64,000 nucleotides of DNA from Aselliscus stoliczkanus (lineage: Eukaryota; Chordata; Mammalia; Chiroptera; Hipposideridae), in assembly GCA_033961575.1 (NCBI GenBank), contig CM066732.1, positions 83,879,687 to 83,943,686 on the forward strand, read 5' to 3'. The translations under genes were made by a program, and so were the position numbers. The notes beneath the pieces were generated by a model that made no database searches, was not told the DNA's origin, and saw nothing but the letters and a program-made list of their open reading frames with translations. Positions 10,504-22,388 of the stretch are shown here, piece after piece (the stretch's first letter is position 1; every line of letters begins with the position of its first letter).

Positions 10504-10602
10504 GGAGCCGGCAGAGTAGCATGGTGGTTAAGCGCTGGCTTGGGAAGCCAGTGGCCCTGGTTCGGGTCCCACATATGAGAGCCAGTGACACTGCCCTCAA
10601 AA

Positions 10603-10645
<43 letters not shown>

Positions 10646-10660
10646 AATAAAAATAGTAAA
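10504..10660 (+). mobile_element. GGCCGGCC-type tRNA SINE with (TAAA)n tail
   Basis: The head gagccggcagagtagcatgg leads to an intact anticodon-arm-like gctggcttgggaagccagt, a B box ggttcgggtccc and an actgccctca end point. The tail is about eleven aata/taaa units (10599-10645). No unambiguous target duplication was found in the AT-rich flanks. Confidence 0.92.
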
Positions 10661-11754
10661 TATACTAAATAAAATATGAGTAAATGCAATCCTGATGCAA
10701 AATATTCAATAGTCGAATCATAAATGAAAGTAGAAATAGAAATAAAATAATATTTTATGAGGAATAAAAATAAAAACAGGACTTAATAAGGAATAAAATA
10801 ATAGTGTACATCAAATCTATGGTCAAAATAAGACAAATCAAATGTATTATAAAAAAATTTGATAGAAAGTAGTATATATCAGTTATATTTTAATGTATTA
10901 AAAAATGAAGAAAAATAGAAAAAAAATCTACAACACTCCTTTTGGGGAAATGCTACTGGCATTTCCATTAAAATCAAGAACAAGGTAAATATGTTTAGTA
11001 GTTGACCTTCATTTAACAGAGTTTTGGAAATTCTGGCCAATGTAATGAAACAAAAATAGTAAGTATACATATCAGAAAATAGGTTTTAAAAATTATTATT
11101 TGCAAATGATATGTTTTTCCATATTGAATGCCTAAGAGATGAAACTTTATGCCTCATGATTGGATATAAATATACAATATAAATATAAAAAATAAATATG
11201 CTCACCAACTATCAGCACTATCTAACCAAATAAATAACAGAAATCTATTTTCTATGATAGTGTAAAATATAAAGTATTGAAAGTAATTTTAATAGGAAAC
11301 TTGATTATCTTTACATCTGTGGCTTATAAAGCTGCTAAGACATAGGGTTTCTACCTTATCTATTTGCTCCTCTCAGATCATATGAATTTGTTCTTCTTCT
11401 CATGGGATTACCAAAAACAAAAGAAATAACCCAAGAGCCTGGCACTTAAACAGGAGAAATTACATGAATTTGATCCAAAATGTAAAGATTACAGCATAAA
11501 ACTCATATTATTTGTGTAAACAAAGATGAGTGCCAGCTTGTGGTGACTTCATAGGCTACCAGAGTCTCACTGAGAAACATCCCTAGGCTTTCTTTTCCAG
11601 CTACTGTTACATAATGGTATATGACCCAGCATCCATAACCCAAAGTGCAGGCAAGTAAAAGAACTGGTCTTCTGATTGTGTGGGGACATTTGAACCCATG
11701 AGCCCCAATTTTAGTGACTCCATGAGTTTGCTAGAGTCTCGTGTAGAGAATCGA
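10661..11754. other. AT-rich sequence without recognised feature
   Basis: No coding or repeat signature could be assigned. Runs of A/T dominate 10660-11300. The 63-codon minus frame at 10879-11070 is low complexity. Confidence 0.5.
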
Positions 11755-12115
11755 TGTATGCATAAATAGCTTTTTGAGGCTATTGGTAGGACTTTATTTC
11801 CCAACACATTTGAAGTTAGGTGAGGCACATGACTCTCTCTGGCCAATAAAATATAAACAGAAGTAATCATGTGTCACCCCTGGATGAAAAATACAAGAGC
11901 CAGTGCACACACTACAGAAATAGTGGAAGCATATATTGAGAAGGAGTTTCTATTAGCCTGAATCCCTGAGTAATTATAATGTCCAAAGCCCCCACCTAAC
12001 CCACAGTGAGAAAGAAAACAGTATGTATTGTGTCAATAAAGAAATACATTCTAATTGTATTGTGTCATTGAGATTTTGAAATTCTTTTGTTACTACAGTA
12101 TGACCAGAGAAAGTA
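11755..12115 (+). mobile_element. probable old MaLR/ERVL-like LTR
   Basis: The segment contains ctggccaataaaatataaac near 11850, a gagaaag...caataaag block near 12040, and gtgtcattgagatttt followed by ttgttactacagtatgacc at the end. These match the general layout of MLT1-like LTR 3' ends. The start is uncertain and no duplication was found. Confidence 0.5.
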
Positions 12116-12891
12116 CATTTTAGGGTTTTTACAGAACTAGACATAGACATTAGCCATTAATTAATTAGTCAATCTAAACATATGATAAGTCTGCTCCCCA
12201 ATTACTATCAAGCAAGAAAAAGTTGGTAATGTCAGCTATTAGTTTAATTTTAAATAGCATGGAGAAAAATCTAACTCTGACCATTGTATTGCCACATGTC
12301 ATCAAAATCAAATGGGATGTGAAATATTAAGGTTAAAGTATTACTCACTGATCTGAGACTTATGGACTAATAAGTGACTTTTTTCTTTATTCTTTTACTG
12401 AGATATTGCCTCTATATTTCTTTGGGCTAAGAGCCAGCCACCTATTGAAAAGGTTTAGTCACTTTGCCCTTCTGGGAGCAGCTAGATAAAATTCTTGTCT
12501 GACATGGATAGGCAATGGAAAGGAGACACATCGGGGAGGAGGAAAAATGAAAACAAGAGAGACAGAGGTATAAGGAAAATGTGTGCATACTATAAGCTCC
12601 TGAATTTCTCCTAGAAGAAAAAAGAATGATTTAAATTTAATGAAGGAAGAGAAGTTGGGAGAAACTATGAGGCAAAAGACTGAAAAACAAGGGCAGGGAA
12701 AAAGACACAGGCATAAAGAGAGCATTAAGAAGGGAAAAGCTAAATAAAAGGGAAAATTGAAGAAATTGTTGAATGCCTACATGATTTCCTAAGTTCTAAT
12801 TAGATGAACACAACTAATATAATGCTATTCGTAAGTAACCACATTACCTTCTGTAGCACAGATTGCACTTTAAGCTGACTAGTTTATAATA
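12116..12891. other. no recognised feature
   Basis: Unassigned sequence. A purine-rich stretch at 12520-12780 gives an 88-codon minus frame (12459-12725) that is Phe/Pro/Ser-rich and without homology I recognise. Confidence 0.5.
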
Positions 12892-13113
12892 AATAAATAT
12901 TCGCCAAAGTGCATGCTTCCTGAGATTGGGTCATTTAGAAACTTCCATTCCATTAAAAGTAAGTTTTGTTTCCTTGACAAAGGCCACTAGCTAAAACGTC
13001 AATTGCCTGTCCTAATGGATGACACCTGTAAGTAAAATACACATATTTTTAATGGAATAGATGGATAAAGTGACCTTATCTCAAGATAGCATGCACTTTG
13101 GTGAATATTTATT
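12892..13113. repeat. large imperfect inverted repeat, arms about 70 bp
   Basis: The left arm (12892-12960) begins aataaatattcgccaaagtg. The right arm (13043-13113), reverse-complemented, begins aataaatattcaccaaagtg. Both continue through gcatgct, a ga(g/a)ata/attg(g)gtca block and a ccattccattaaaa / tattccattaaaa block. The loop is about 82 nt. It could be a palindromic DNA-transposon remnant (MITE) or a conserved structured element. No coding potential. Confidence 0.8.
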
Positions 13114-13999
13114 GCTGAATTAAAGAGATCCTAATATGACAGGACAGTAGTTCTTCTTCATTATCTTTCCTTGCTATATAAAGGCAGAAAAATTTTAAAT
13201 GCTCAAATTACCTTCAGAATTTACAAATCATTGGGTAAAACATAGTACACACAATAAACACTATAAATAATTTGAAATAAATCTGCCATATCAAATTATA
13301 AATATTAATATGATGCTGCTCAAATTAACCATACTTTCTTTCAACCAAAAATTTTTATTCCAGTTATCACCTATACCTTTGTTACTCTACAACATTTACT
13401 TGGTTTGCAATATATTTTCAAACAATAACAACCAAAATCCAAGGCTATTGCTGATGTGAAACTTAAAGGTCAATCTATAGATTTTTGAATTAGAAATAAA
13501 TTTGGTGATATGCACATTTTAAATTTTTAATTGGGGAAAAACAAATAAAAACCTACACTTATATTGGATCTGGGTGGAACGGTTCAACTGATGACAGATA
13601 AAGAAATGACATAAGGTAGCACATTCAAATTAATAGCAATTATACCAAATTCCCCTAGTAAAAAAATGCCAGAAATGTTCTAAGGTGTTTTTTTTTATGT
13701 GTTTGAAGTAATTTACAAAAACTAGTATTTTTAAATTATGAGGGATTCTTTGAAATCATGTAACTAATGTCTTTTATTTTCAATAAATTAAGTCCCATAA
13801 AGTTCAAAAGGCTTTGCAAGATTCATACTCCTTGATATTTGTGGAACTAGAACTACATCTTGATTATTTGGGGAGGAAAAAAACCAAGTTCTCTCTTCAA
13901 AGTTCCATGCTACTCTGCCTGAATCACAACCACTGTCATTAGTATGCCTACCTCATGTCCCAAGTTACACAAAAAGACTTCCTGCCTTGCCTGTGTATA
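13114..13999. other. AT-rich sequence without recognised feature
   Basis: No gene, target-duplicated element or tandem repeat was recognised. Confidence 0.5.
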
Positions 14000-14494
14000 A
14001 ATCACCTATTCCTACATTTTAAAATCACACCAAAACTTAATGTTTTAAAATAACAATAATTATTTAATATATTTCAGAATTTTGGGAGTGGCTCAGCTGA
14101 GAGGTTCTGGCTCATGGTATCTTGTGAGATTCAGTCAGATGTTGGCTTGAGCTGCAGTCAACTGAAGTCTTAACCTGGACGATCTACTTCCCAGAACCAC
14201 TTTGCTCTCAGACTGGCAGGTTGCTGCTGGCTATTACCCAGAACCTCAGTTCCTCTCCACATAGGCCTTTCCACAGGGTGGCTAGCTTCACCCAGAGTGA
14301 GAAATCCAAAAGACCAAAGCTGAAGCTTTCATTTCTTTTATAGCCCAGTCTCAGAGGAAATATTGTCTCTTCCATTATATTCTATGGGTCACACAGCCTA
14401 AATACTTGTGAGGGGAGGCTACACAAGGGCAGGAAGACTAATAAGTAAGGATTACTGGAAGCAAATTTGGAGGCTGACTACCACAGTCTGCCCA
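14000..14494 (-). mobile_element. MLT1-type MaLR LTR, near full length
   Basis: The plus strand reads as reversed MLT1: caccaaaacttaatg, a (t)gggagtggctcagctgag(a)ggttctggctca block, cacataggcctttccac, a tattctatgggtcacaca block, gaggggaggctacacaaggg, and finally ggaggctgactaccaca, which is the inverted LTR 5' end (TGTGGTAG...). The 61-codon frame at 14408-14593 overlaps it by chance. Confidence 0.8.
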
Positions 14495-14706
14495 TGTCAC
14501 TCCAACATGCAAAATTTACTCAGCCAATCCAAAGACCTACAAAAGTCTTATTCTACTATACCAAGGCTATCTAGGTTCTTATTACATAAATAAGGTTCAG
14601 ATATAAATGAGGATCGTTAGCTATGTTATCTCTACTCCTGAGTAGAGTCCTTCTCAATCTCATGACCTATGAACTAAAGAGACAAGATATTTCTACACAT
14701 AAACAT

Positions 14707-14708
<2 letters not shown>

Positions 14709-14755
<47 letters not shown>
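14709..14755. repeat. (AC)n microsatellite
   Basis: An uninterrupted AC dinucleotide run of about 23 units. Confidence 0.98.
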
Positions 14756-14757
<2 letters not shown>

Positions 14758-15369
14758 GAAAGAAGAAAACAGGAGGTACATAGGAATCCCTGATTAAAAA
14801 TTCTGAAATGCAGCCAGGCATGTAATGGCAGTTTCTAGACTAGGGTTGGGCCCTATTTGCCAGGCCCATATTCATAGCTCAAAGCCTTCTTCATAGCTCT
14901 GGGCCTTGCTCTCTGGGTCCCTTATTCCACCCTCTGAGTTACCATTCCATTTCCAAGATAAATGGCCAGGATTTCCAAATGAATAGTTTTCTCAGCCTGT
15001 TTTCTGCCTATACCAGTTCAGAGATCCAAAGGCCTTTTTTTATTTTGTATCCTATGTCCCTTTTAATTCATTCAAGGTGACAGAGTTTACCACAATATAA
15101 TTCTCTTGAAAACCTATGGGCTTCCTATGAAGCTATTGGCTTCATTCTACCAGACAAAATCCACACCCACAAATAAATCTTTCACTACCTTGAGATTCTT
15201 GGAGATCTCCTGTAGACTAATATGCTTAGACAGCAGGAGCCCTACTGTCTAATGAGAGGATGTGTGAGGTACACCTTTGAGATTAAAGGAAGTATTTCTG
15301 TTTGATGTACCACTTTAAATCTTCCTAAGGTGTTAATAAAGAGTTTTTCAGTCACATTTTGTTTAATCT
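14756..15369. other. no recognised feature
   Basis: Unassigned, somewhat less AT-rich than its surroundings. No exon-like open frame is present. Confidence 0.5.
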
Positions 15370-15832
15370 TCAGACCAGGAGTTATCAAAGTGTGGTCTGA
15401 GCACACTTGGAGGATGGGGAGAAGTGGGAGGCGGGAGGGGGGATGTCTTCAAACACTTTTAGAATCCACAAAGTCAAACGTTTTTTCATAATAATACTAA
15501 GACATGATTTATCTTTTTCAGTCTTATCCCATGTAGTAGAATTTTCCAGAGGCTGCATGACCTATGATATCTTACAGCTTTCTTCTATTAAGTTAGGTAT
15601 TAAAGAGATTTGTAAACAGGCAAAACAATGACACTATTCTCTCTCACTTTTTATTGAAGAATGTGTTTTTTTTAACTAAAATATATTATTTTGTTAACAT
15701 GTGATATGTGGTATTGTTTTGGTTTCTTCAATTTTAATTTCTAAAACAAACAGATATAACATACATATAAAAGTATGTCAGGGTCCTCAGTCATTGTGAA
15801 GAAACCTAAGATCAAAAAGTTTGAGAAATACA
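15370..15832 (+). mobile_element. hAT-Charlie-type DNA transposon remnant
   Basis: It starts caggagttatcaaagtgtgg and ends aaaaagtttgagaaata, the inverted-terminal wording of Charlie elements. Internal blocks include cataataatactaagacatg, ttttccagaggctgcatgac and aaagagatttgtaaacagg. No transposase frame survives. The 74-codon plus frame at 15407-15631 is incidental. The 8-bp duplication is not clear. Confidence 0.65.
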
Positions 15833-17849
15833 ACTTTACATTGTGTTTTGTATACAAAAGAGCATGTTTGTTCAACATGTTGATTACATTAGCCATTATT
15901 ATAGACTCTCTGTAAATATTACAGACAACAAAAATAAAAAATAATCTAAAACAAAATAAACAAAACAAAATCTGTACTGCAAAGAATCACAGGACAGGCT
16001 GCTTGACTTACAGATGATGGGTATTGTAGAAGGTTTCTTGGAAAGATAATTGTCTAGAATTTAAAATTATATTTTTTCCTGTAGAAACAACATGTGGATC
16101 ACAAAGACTCAGGGATGAATCTTTCTCACTGGACCCAACCCAGATAAATAGGCTGTATTTATCTGATGTTCTCTTATGTGACTGAGAAAGCTAGGTCCAG
16201 GCAAGATATCAGTTGGTTACAACAAATATGGATAAATCCACATGTACAAGTCTAAGCTCAACAAACAAATCAGATTAAAAAGAAAGAGCAGGTATATACA
16301 AACATATGCATCATATCTAATACCGTAGGAAACATTTTCCTAAGACAGTTGGAAAGCTGGAGTCATCTGAATATCTGAATGACATCAATTCACTGTTCAG
16401 TCATCTCCAACCTAGCCAAAAACCAACCAAAAAAATCAAACAAACCGTTGTTATTAATATAGTATCATATGTTATTTTTAAAATGATTTCTAAAGAAAGA
16501 CTTCTTTTTGTTAGAGTTTGAAGTTTAAAATCAGATATTAAATGAAGTTGATTCTTAAGTAAGATTTCAATACTATTAGGTGAAACACTGAGTTTCTTAG
16601 CTTTCAGATCATTTTATGCATTCAAGAAATGTCTGTCACTTCACTTTAGTTCCTTGCTCAATCATTTAGAATAAAACACAACACAACAAAAATCTCAATC
16701 CATTCTGCCAGCTCAACAAAAGGTTTTGTGTGGGTGTGTGTTAAAAAGTAATTATGAGGTTTTTATTTCACTAATTATTCTTCAGCCTTTGAAATGTCAG
16801 TGTAGGTCAAAGTAGCAGCCAATGTTTTGAACAAGATTTGAATTCAAATAAGGAGGACACTGCAGGAATAACAAGAAAAGAACAGTAAAGTAATTTGACG
16901 TTAGGATGATGGAAAATGAGACTCAAGGTCACAGAGATTTAAAGTTTCCATTCAGAGGACCTCAAAAACCCCAAAGTGTCATGAAAAATTTATTCTTAGC
17001 TATGACATGATTGACTATGCCTCTATAGCCACGCTGAAAAGAAGTATACATTGAGACTTAAGTAATGAGATTATTTTTTAATATTTTAAAATTTATCAAA
17101 AAAGTAAAGATTTTCTTCCAAGTAGCAATTTGGAAGAATATACATTAATAACAAATATTGTATAACTGCTCCAAACATTTTCCTTAATTCTCTTTTAAAA
17201 ATATTTTTGAACTAACTTCATGAATCAATTTGAGGACTGATCGCATTATCTTATAACAAATTTTCATTATTATAAATATTAAATTGTGACACTTTCTAAC
17301 TTCAACAGACAGTAAGCACATCCTCTGAGAAGAAAACATGAGTAAGGCAGGCAGATTGATTGATCGTTCCTTATAATAACTAATATGCATGAATATGCTG
17401 ATTTTTTTCACTAATAAATTATCGCAGGAAGGTTAGTAGACTGAGGTGTAACACTGATTTTCCTGACCCCAAGCCCTCAGGATCAGCTAAGTTTACACAA
17501 TGAAAGCAAACCAGATTGGAATAAAGTGATTCCATTCATTTCAGTCACGCTCATGACTGATACCCAGTGTCATGACCAAATTGATCACACAATGGTCTCC
17601 ATCAATCTTTGCAACAGTAGAATTGAGCAGATTAGTTGTGCTGCAGCCTGTTCATTTCACCTTCTTATAGATACAGCTCAATCTGAGAGCAGAAAGAAGA
17701 GTAAGTTGAGGATCGAGGGTTCATTCTGACAGTTTATGACAATCACCTCACGTATCTTCTTCATTCCCAAATTTTGATATCTGGTGGGCCTAATGTGTTT
17801 TAGTCTCTTGCTTCTTCATGCGTCACCTCAGGCCCTTTCCCAGACATAA
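15833..17849. other. about 2 kb without recognised feature
   Basis: AT-rich DNA with no open frame above 75 codons, no obvious tandem repeat and no SINE or LTR landmark. Confidence 0.5.
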
Positions 17850-17935
17850 AAACTCAGACTCTGCATTTAACAAGACCCTCTCTCACCATGATGATTTCCA
17901 GGTACTTTAAATTTAAGAAGCACAGGTCTAGCCAT
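17850..17935 (+). mobile_element. possible MER5 fragment
   Basis: The order ctgcatttaacaag, catgatgatttccagg and aagaagcacaggtctag follows the 3' part of MER5A-like hAT elements. Short and diverged. Confidence 0.4.
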
Positions 17936-18190
17936 AGCTACTTTAGGGGTGGATGGAGCTCTCAATATTAAGCAAATGCATTTGTTTATAAGGAGATCTG
18001 AGATAGTCTGTGTGGCTGGAGACCAGGAGAGGTGCTCTAGAAGAACAGACCAAGAGACCAAATGAGGATTTCAAAAAAATCTCTCCGAAACTGACTCAAA
18101 ACATCACCTTCACTAAAATCTGAACTGTTTCTGGAACAGAAACACTTTCTACAGATTACTTTGGCTTGCCCAGTTCCTGACACTCTAGCC

Positions 18191-18486
18191 CAGCACTGCC
18201 AAACAGAAATATAATGTGAGCCACAGATGTAATTTTAAATTTTCTGCTAGCCACATTAAAGGGATAAAAATAAACAAGTAAAATTAGAATATATTTTATT
18301 TAACCCAATATATCCAAAGTACCATTCAACACTTAATATAAAAATATTAATGAGGTAGTTTATATTTTTGCACTAAGTTTTCAAAATCTGGTATGTATTT
18401 TACACTTATAGAACATCTTGGTTAGAACTAGGCACATTTCAAGTGTTCACAGACACATGTAGTGGTTACTATATTGAACAGCATAG
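18191..18486 (+). mobile_element. hAT non-autonomous element with 8-bp duplication
   Basis: The termini are inverted: cagcactgccaaacag at the left and, reverse-complemented, ctatgctgttcaatat at the right. The flanks ctctagcc (18183-18190) and ctcaagtc (18487-18494) match at six of eight bases, as expected for an aged hAT duplication. Internal phrases include gtgagccacagatgtaattt and ttatttaacccaatatatcc. No transposase. Confidence 0.75.
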
Positions 18487-18621
18487 CTCAAGTCCAAAGA
18501 TCAGAATTATAGCTAAGGCCACCCTCACTAAATCCTGTGTTCTATTTTGGGTCCTATACTTTTTTAAGTACTTGTGTTCTGGTGCATAATTTAGAGATTT
18601 CTGTTATGTCTTAATGTGTTG

Positions 18622-18624
<3 letters not shown>

Positions 18625-18669
<45 letters not shown>
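18625..18669. repeat. (GT)n microsatellite
   Basis: About 22 uninterrupted GT units, continuing imperfectly to about 18680. Confidence 0.98.
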
Positions 18670-18671
<2 letters not shown>

Positions 18672-18769
18672 TGTGTGTATGTTATTTTTCTCCAATTTGA
18701 AACATGCCCAAGTAATGGACCTATGGCTTTCCTAAGATATTTACTATTCCCAGTGAGTTCTGCTCCTTT

Positions 18770-18835
18770 CCAACTTACTAGGTTACTAGGTTAGGTTGTA
18801 ATCTAGGTTAGTAAATTAGGTTAGTAAGTACTTTC
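18770..18835. repeat. short degenerate tandem repeat of (c/t)taggtta
   Basis: ttactaggttactaggttagg is followed by atctaggttagtaaattaggttagtaa. This is a small local expansion. Confidence 0.7.
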
Positions 18836-18924
18836 CTTTAGGATAGTCTCCTTACTTATCCCCAGACAATTTAGAATAAGGAAAATTCAACTTTCCAGGT
18901 ACTCCACTGTGGACTTGATAACCT

Positions 18925-19076
18925 GGAAGCTGGGTTTCTCAAATTGTCAATTTCTTTACCTATAAAAAGGGGAAATAAGTGTCTCCATTGAAAAGTTGTT
19001 GTGAGGATCAATCAAGGCAATCCATGTACTGTAGTCCAGTGCCAGGCACAAAGTAAGGGTTCAATAAATGCTATTA
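18925..19076 (+). mobile_element. MIR SINE, 3' half
   Basis: The sequence ctttacctataaaaagggga is followed by gttgttgtgaggatcaatc and then cagtgccaggcacaaagtaa with gttcaataaatgctattatt. These are the MIR core and 3' end in order. Confidence 0.85.
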
Positions 19077-19302
19077 TTATACGATGATGATGATTTTTAG
19101 TTTCTCAGTAACCTCAATAATAGCCAAGGGACTAATAACTATAACTTGGCCAGGGTTGGGGCTTAGGCATGGACTTGATTATAAGAATGATAAACTCTCA
19201 TGTCAAGAGCACCTACCTTCCAACACTAAACCAGTGCCTCATGTTTCAGGTGTTTGTTTTAGCACTAATTTCTGCTGTGAATAAAAAACAAGTCAATCAA
19301 CA

Positions 19303-19600
19303 AAACTGAAATCTCAGGGGTTTAATACAACAAAGGTTTCTTTTTTGTTCAATACAGTCTGATGTGTGTCATCGGCTCTCTGGGGTGATTACCCTCCAAA
19401 TGGTGACTAAGGGATCTAGTCTATTTCTATATTGTTTGACTGACATCTTAAATACCAGGCCTCCAAGATTTCTGAAAAAGAGAGACAGAAAACATGGATA
19501 ACTGAGCAATGCTATGAACAGGCCCAGAAACAGTATGCATTATTTCTGGCCATATTCCATTGACCAAAACATAATCAAACAGCTATGGCCTAACTACAAG
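19303..19600. mobile_element. possible old LTR fragment
   Basis: tttaatacaacaaaggtttc opens and ggccatattccattgaccaa closes a segment laid out like an inverted mammalian LTR (ERVL/MaLR style). Family not assigned; no target duplication seen. Confidence 0.4.
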
Positions 19601-20854
19601 TCTTCCTCTATGCCCAGAAAGAGGACTATGAAACAGAATTTGGATAACATATAACACTGTTTTGGCACAAGTTGGTATTTTGTGCATTTGGAGTACAGAA
19701 CACAATGTTTTTGAACAAGTATTCCTCTCCAATGTCATGGTGAGTATGGCGGGTTAGGCAGTGTACGAAAGGGGCCGAATCAAAGACATATGGAAAGAGA
19801 AAATGCCTGTCCTGGCTTGTATGTGTATAATAGTCAAATTTCGAAATCAAGAAAAAAAATGAAAGATTTATCTTAATGTTGTGATGTCTGATGTTTGTTT
19901 AGCCCAGTACAGTTTTAAAAGTCATAAAGTGCTTTCAAATTTCTATAAATTGTCATATTGTATCCACAGAGCCTTATGACATCGGCGGTACCGTTTCCAT
20001 TTTCAAGTGAGTATGAGCTGCATATTGGCAGGTTCGCTGACTGTCATCCCAGGTGTCTACGCCAAGGGCAGGACTCTGTTAGATGCCACGGGGTCCTAGA
20101 ACCCAGTCTCCCATCTAGGCCAGCACTGCTCCCAATTCAGCGGCAGATGTTCCCCCAGACTCCGGGTAAACACCAGTGGAACAGGTTCACTGTGTTACAA
20201 GGCTTCTCTTCCATCCTCAAACAGTGCCAGCTACTCGATTTAACTGACATGGATTGTTTCTTATTCAGCTTTGGGGACCACGGAAAAGGACAGTCCTTCT
20301 TTTATATCATAATTATTTTAATAGTTGGAGATCATTACACCTGTTCCCCGGCCTGAATTCTTTTAAAGCATATTTTTCCAAACATTCCTCCACGATATTA
20401 CCAGATTTCATTGTCACCATAGCATTCTCTAGTTCATCAACATCACTTTTAAGCTAAATACCCACAGTTAAATGCAGCCTTGCATATGTGGTCTGAGATG
20501 CCACCTCTCTGGAGCAAGAGTGATTCACTGCATGTCACACCCCACCCTTCGCCCCTCCCCCCACTCCCAGTAACTCTCCCTTACTGCTGCTCCCCGGTCC
20601 CCAGAACAACCCACCTCTCTAAGGGCTCCATATATTATTGTAAACTGCCTGAAAATTTGAAATAGAAATCTGTAAATCTGTTTCTCTGTGGTAACCTCCA
20701 ACCCTGAAAATATCTGAAGGACTCAATAGCCACGATGTTTGTTTGAAAACGTTGTACCAAATAGTCTACTTCATACAGCCCTGTATGTTATAGGAAAGCA
20801 TGAATGGTAATATAAACCTTTATATATTTCATTTTACTTTTTTAAATTTTATTT
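19601..20854. other. unassigned, with possible antisense MIR at 19965-20135
   Basis: The longest plus frame here (132 codons, 19958-20356) has no domain, signal or repeat logic. Its first half overlaps wording such as gtttccattttcaagtgag and tcctagaacccagtctcc that resembles a reversed MIR. I therefore treat the frame as chance. The rest, 20136-20854, is unassigned. Confidence 0.45.
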
Positions 20855-21560
20855 TATTTTATACTTACTATGTGCCAGAGTCTGTGATATAGCATGGATT
20901 AAAATGGCCAAAAAAAAGCAACCATGGTCTTTGCTTTCATGGTGCTGAGAGTCTGGTAGGAAAGACAGACATTGTTCAAATAATCATGCAAATAGATATT
21001 AAGGCACACCACCGGTGCTTTGAAGTAAAACACCAAGTACTTTGAGAGAACAGGAAAGAGACCTGTTATAGACTGAGGAGTAATCTCTGAGGAAGCCGAT
21101 ATTTGCAATCTGAGTGATGACTAAGAAGTTGAACCGGGATGGTTGGAACCCAAATCTCATGCTCTGTCTGTTATGCATTCTGCCTTTATACAGGAAAGTG
21201 AAGATATCTGTGCTGGAAAAGTTTCACATAATGAAATTTCCAGCACAAGCATAATGATAAATAAACATGTAAAATAAGGGGCAAAATAATCCCTGTATAC
21301 CCTTTAGAGACAAAACAATCAGAGGTCATTTATAAAAGAAACCCATGTGCTGGGGAATCAGGGGAGTGGAAAGGAGAAGCAACATAAAGTGGAATATAAT
21401 TCAGAAAGGCTTCCAACAACATGGATAATTATTAGGAGACCAAAGGAAACAAAGGTGGGGTGTGAGGAAGCGTAAGATAGATATTCCAAACGGAGTGACA
21501 GCATGTGCCGTGCCTTAGAGGAAGGAGACAGAAGAAGATACGTCCTGACCCTCAGTTACG
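20855..21560 (-). mobile_element. L2 LINE remnant, antisense
   Basis: The plus strand runs tacttactatgtgccagag, then a tttgctttcatggtgctgag block and tctggtaggaaagacagaca, the reverse of the L2 3' end. After a weak middle it resumes with gaaaggcttccaac and tgtgccgtgccttagagg. Coding capacity is lost. Confidence 0.65.
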
Positions 21561-22231
21561 GGGAGTAATTCCACACCCTAAGTCAATCTACATATGCTTG
21601 TCAGAAGCTGATTCACCTTCTGCATTATAAGAAACCAGCTGGACTGGACTTGGGAGTGCCAACTACAGTGTGGACGCCACCTCACAGACATGAATTCTTC
21701 CATGCTCCCTAAAATGTCTGAGCAAAGCAGGTTCCTGAAACGTGGCTTTAAAGGAAATGATGGTTTTCCAATACTGCATATAATGTTTTCAAGAGACACT
21801 GGATTTATGCATTGCAAAAAATACGTGGGTTTGATGCCTCTGAAAGGTCTTCCCTTGACTTAACTTATGGCTTGGAGCATGTTCACATTCTAAAGACTTG
21901 AGAATGATAAACATAAACTGCTCTAATAAAAGTTTATACTCAATCTTTTTCTCAGCTGGCAACATTTTTCTTTTACGAAGCAAAATAATAAATTTTAGAT
22001 CTGCTATTGCTTAACCATTCTGGATTTTCTGAGAGCAGTGTTAACAGGTAAGTGCCTTAAATGAAACTGACAACATCAGGTAAGTCTCTTAAAGAATGGT
22101 AGAAACCTCAGAAAGCTGTTCAATCAAGTTCGACTATAAAATTGGGCTGCTATTTTCCCAACTTGAAATTCCAGCCATCCTCCATATTATTTTTCAAAAT
22201 TCAACTTTACATGGCATTTTCAATGGAGTTT
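21561..22231. other. no recognised feature
   Basis: Unassigned. Minus-strand frames of 79 and 64 codons (21578-21983) show no family signature. Confidence 0.5.
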
Positions 22232-22232
22232 T

Positions 22233-22388
22233 AAAATGTGCTTCTTGGGCCGGCCAAATGGTGCATTAGTTGGGAACTGGCTTGGGATGCCAGCGGTCCC
22301 GGTTCAGATACCATATGTGAGGGCTGGTGACAGTGCCCCCCAAAAAATTAATTAATTAATTAATTAATTAATTAAAAATGTGCTTCTT
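22233..22388 (+). mobile_element. GGCCGGCC-type tRNA SINE with (TTAA)n tail and 14-bp duplication
   Basis: The body is 22247-22374. The head gggccggccaaatggtgcat has a mutated A box; gctggcttgggatgccagcgg and the B-box-like ggttcagatacc follow. The tail is a clean (aatt)n run. Flanks aaaatgtgcttctt match perfectly at 22233-22246 and 22375-22388. Confidence 0.95.

Noticed and set aside
10504..10600. tRNA-like A and B boxes suggesting a tRNA gene
   Set aside because: The same head recurs in many copies with A-rich tails and target duplications, no matching acceptor stem closes, and the anticodon-loop position reads ggg. These are SINEs, not tRNA genes.
19958..20356. 132-codon plus-strand frame
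   Set aside because: Its first half overlaps MIR-like antisense wording and it shows no domain. A frame of this length is expected by chance in 64 kb.
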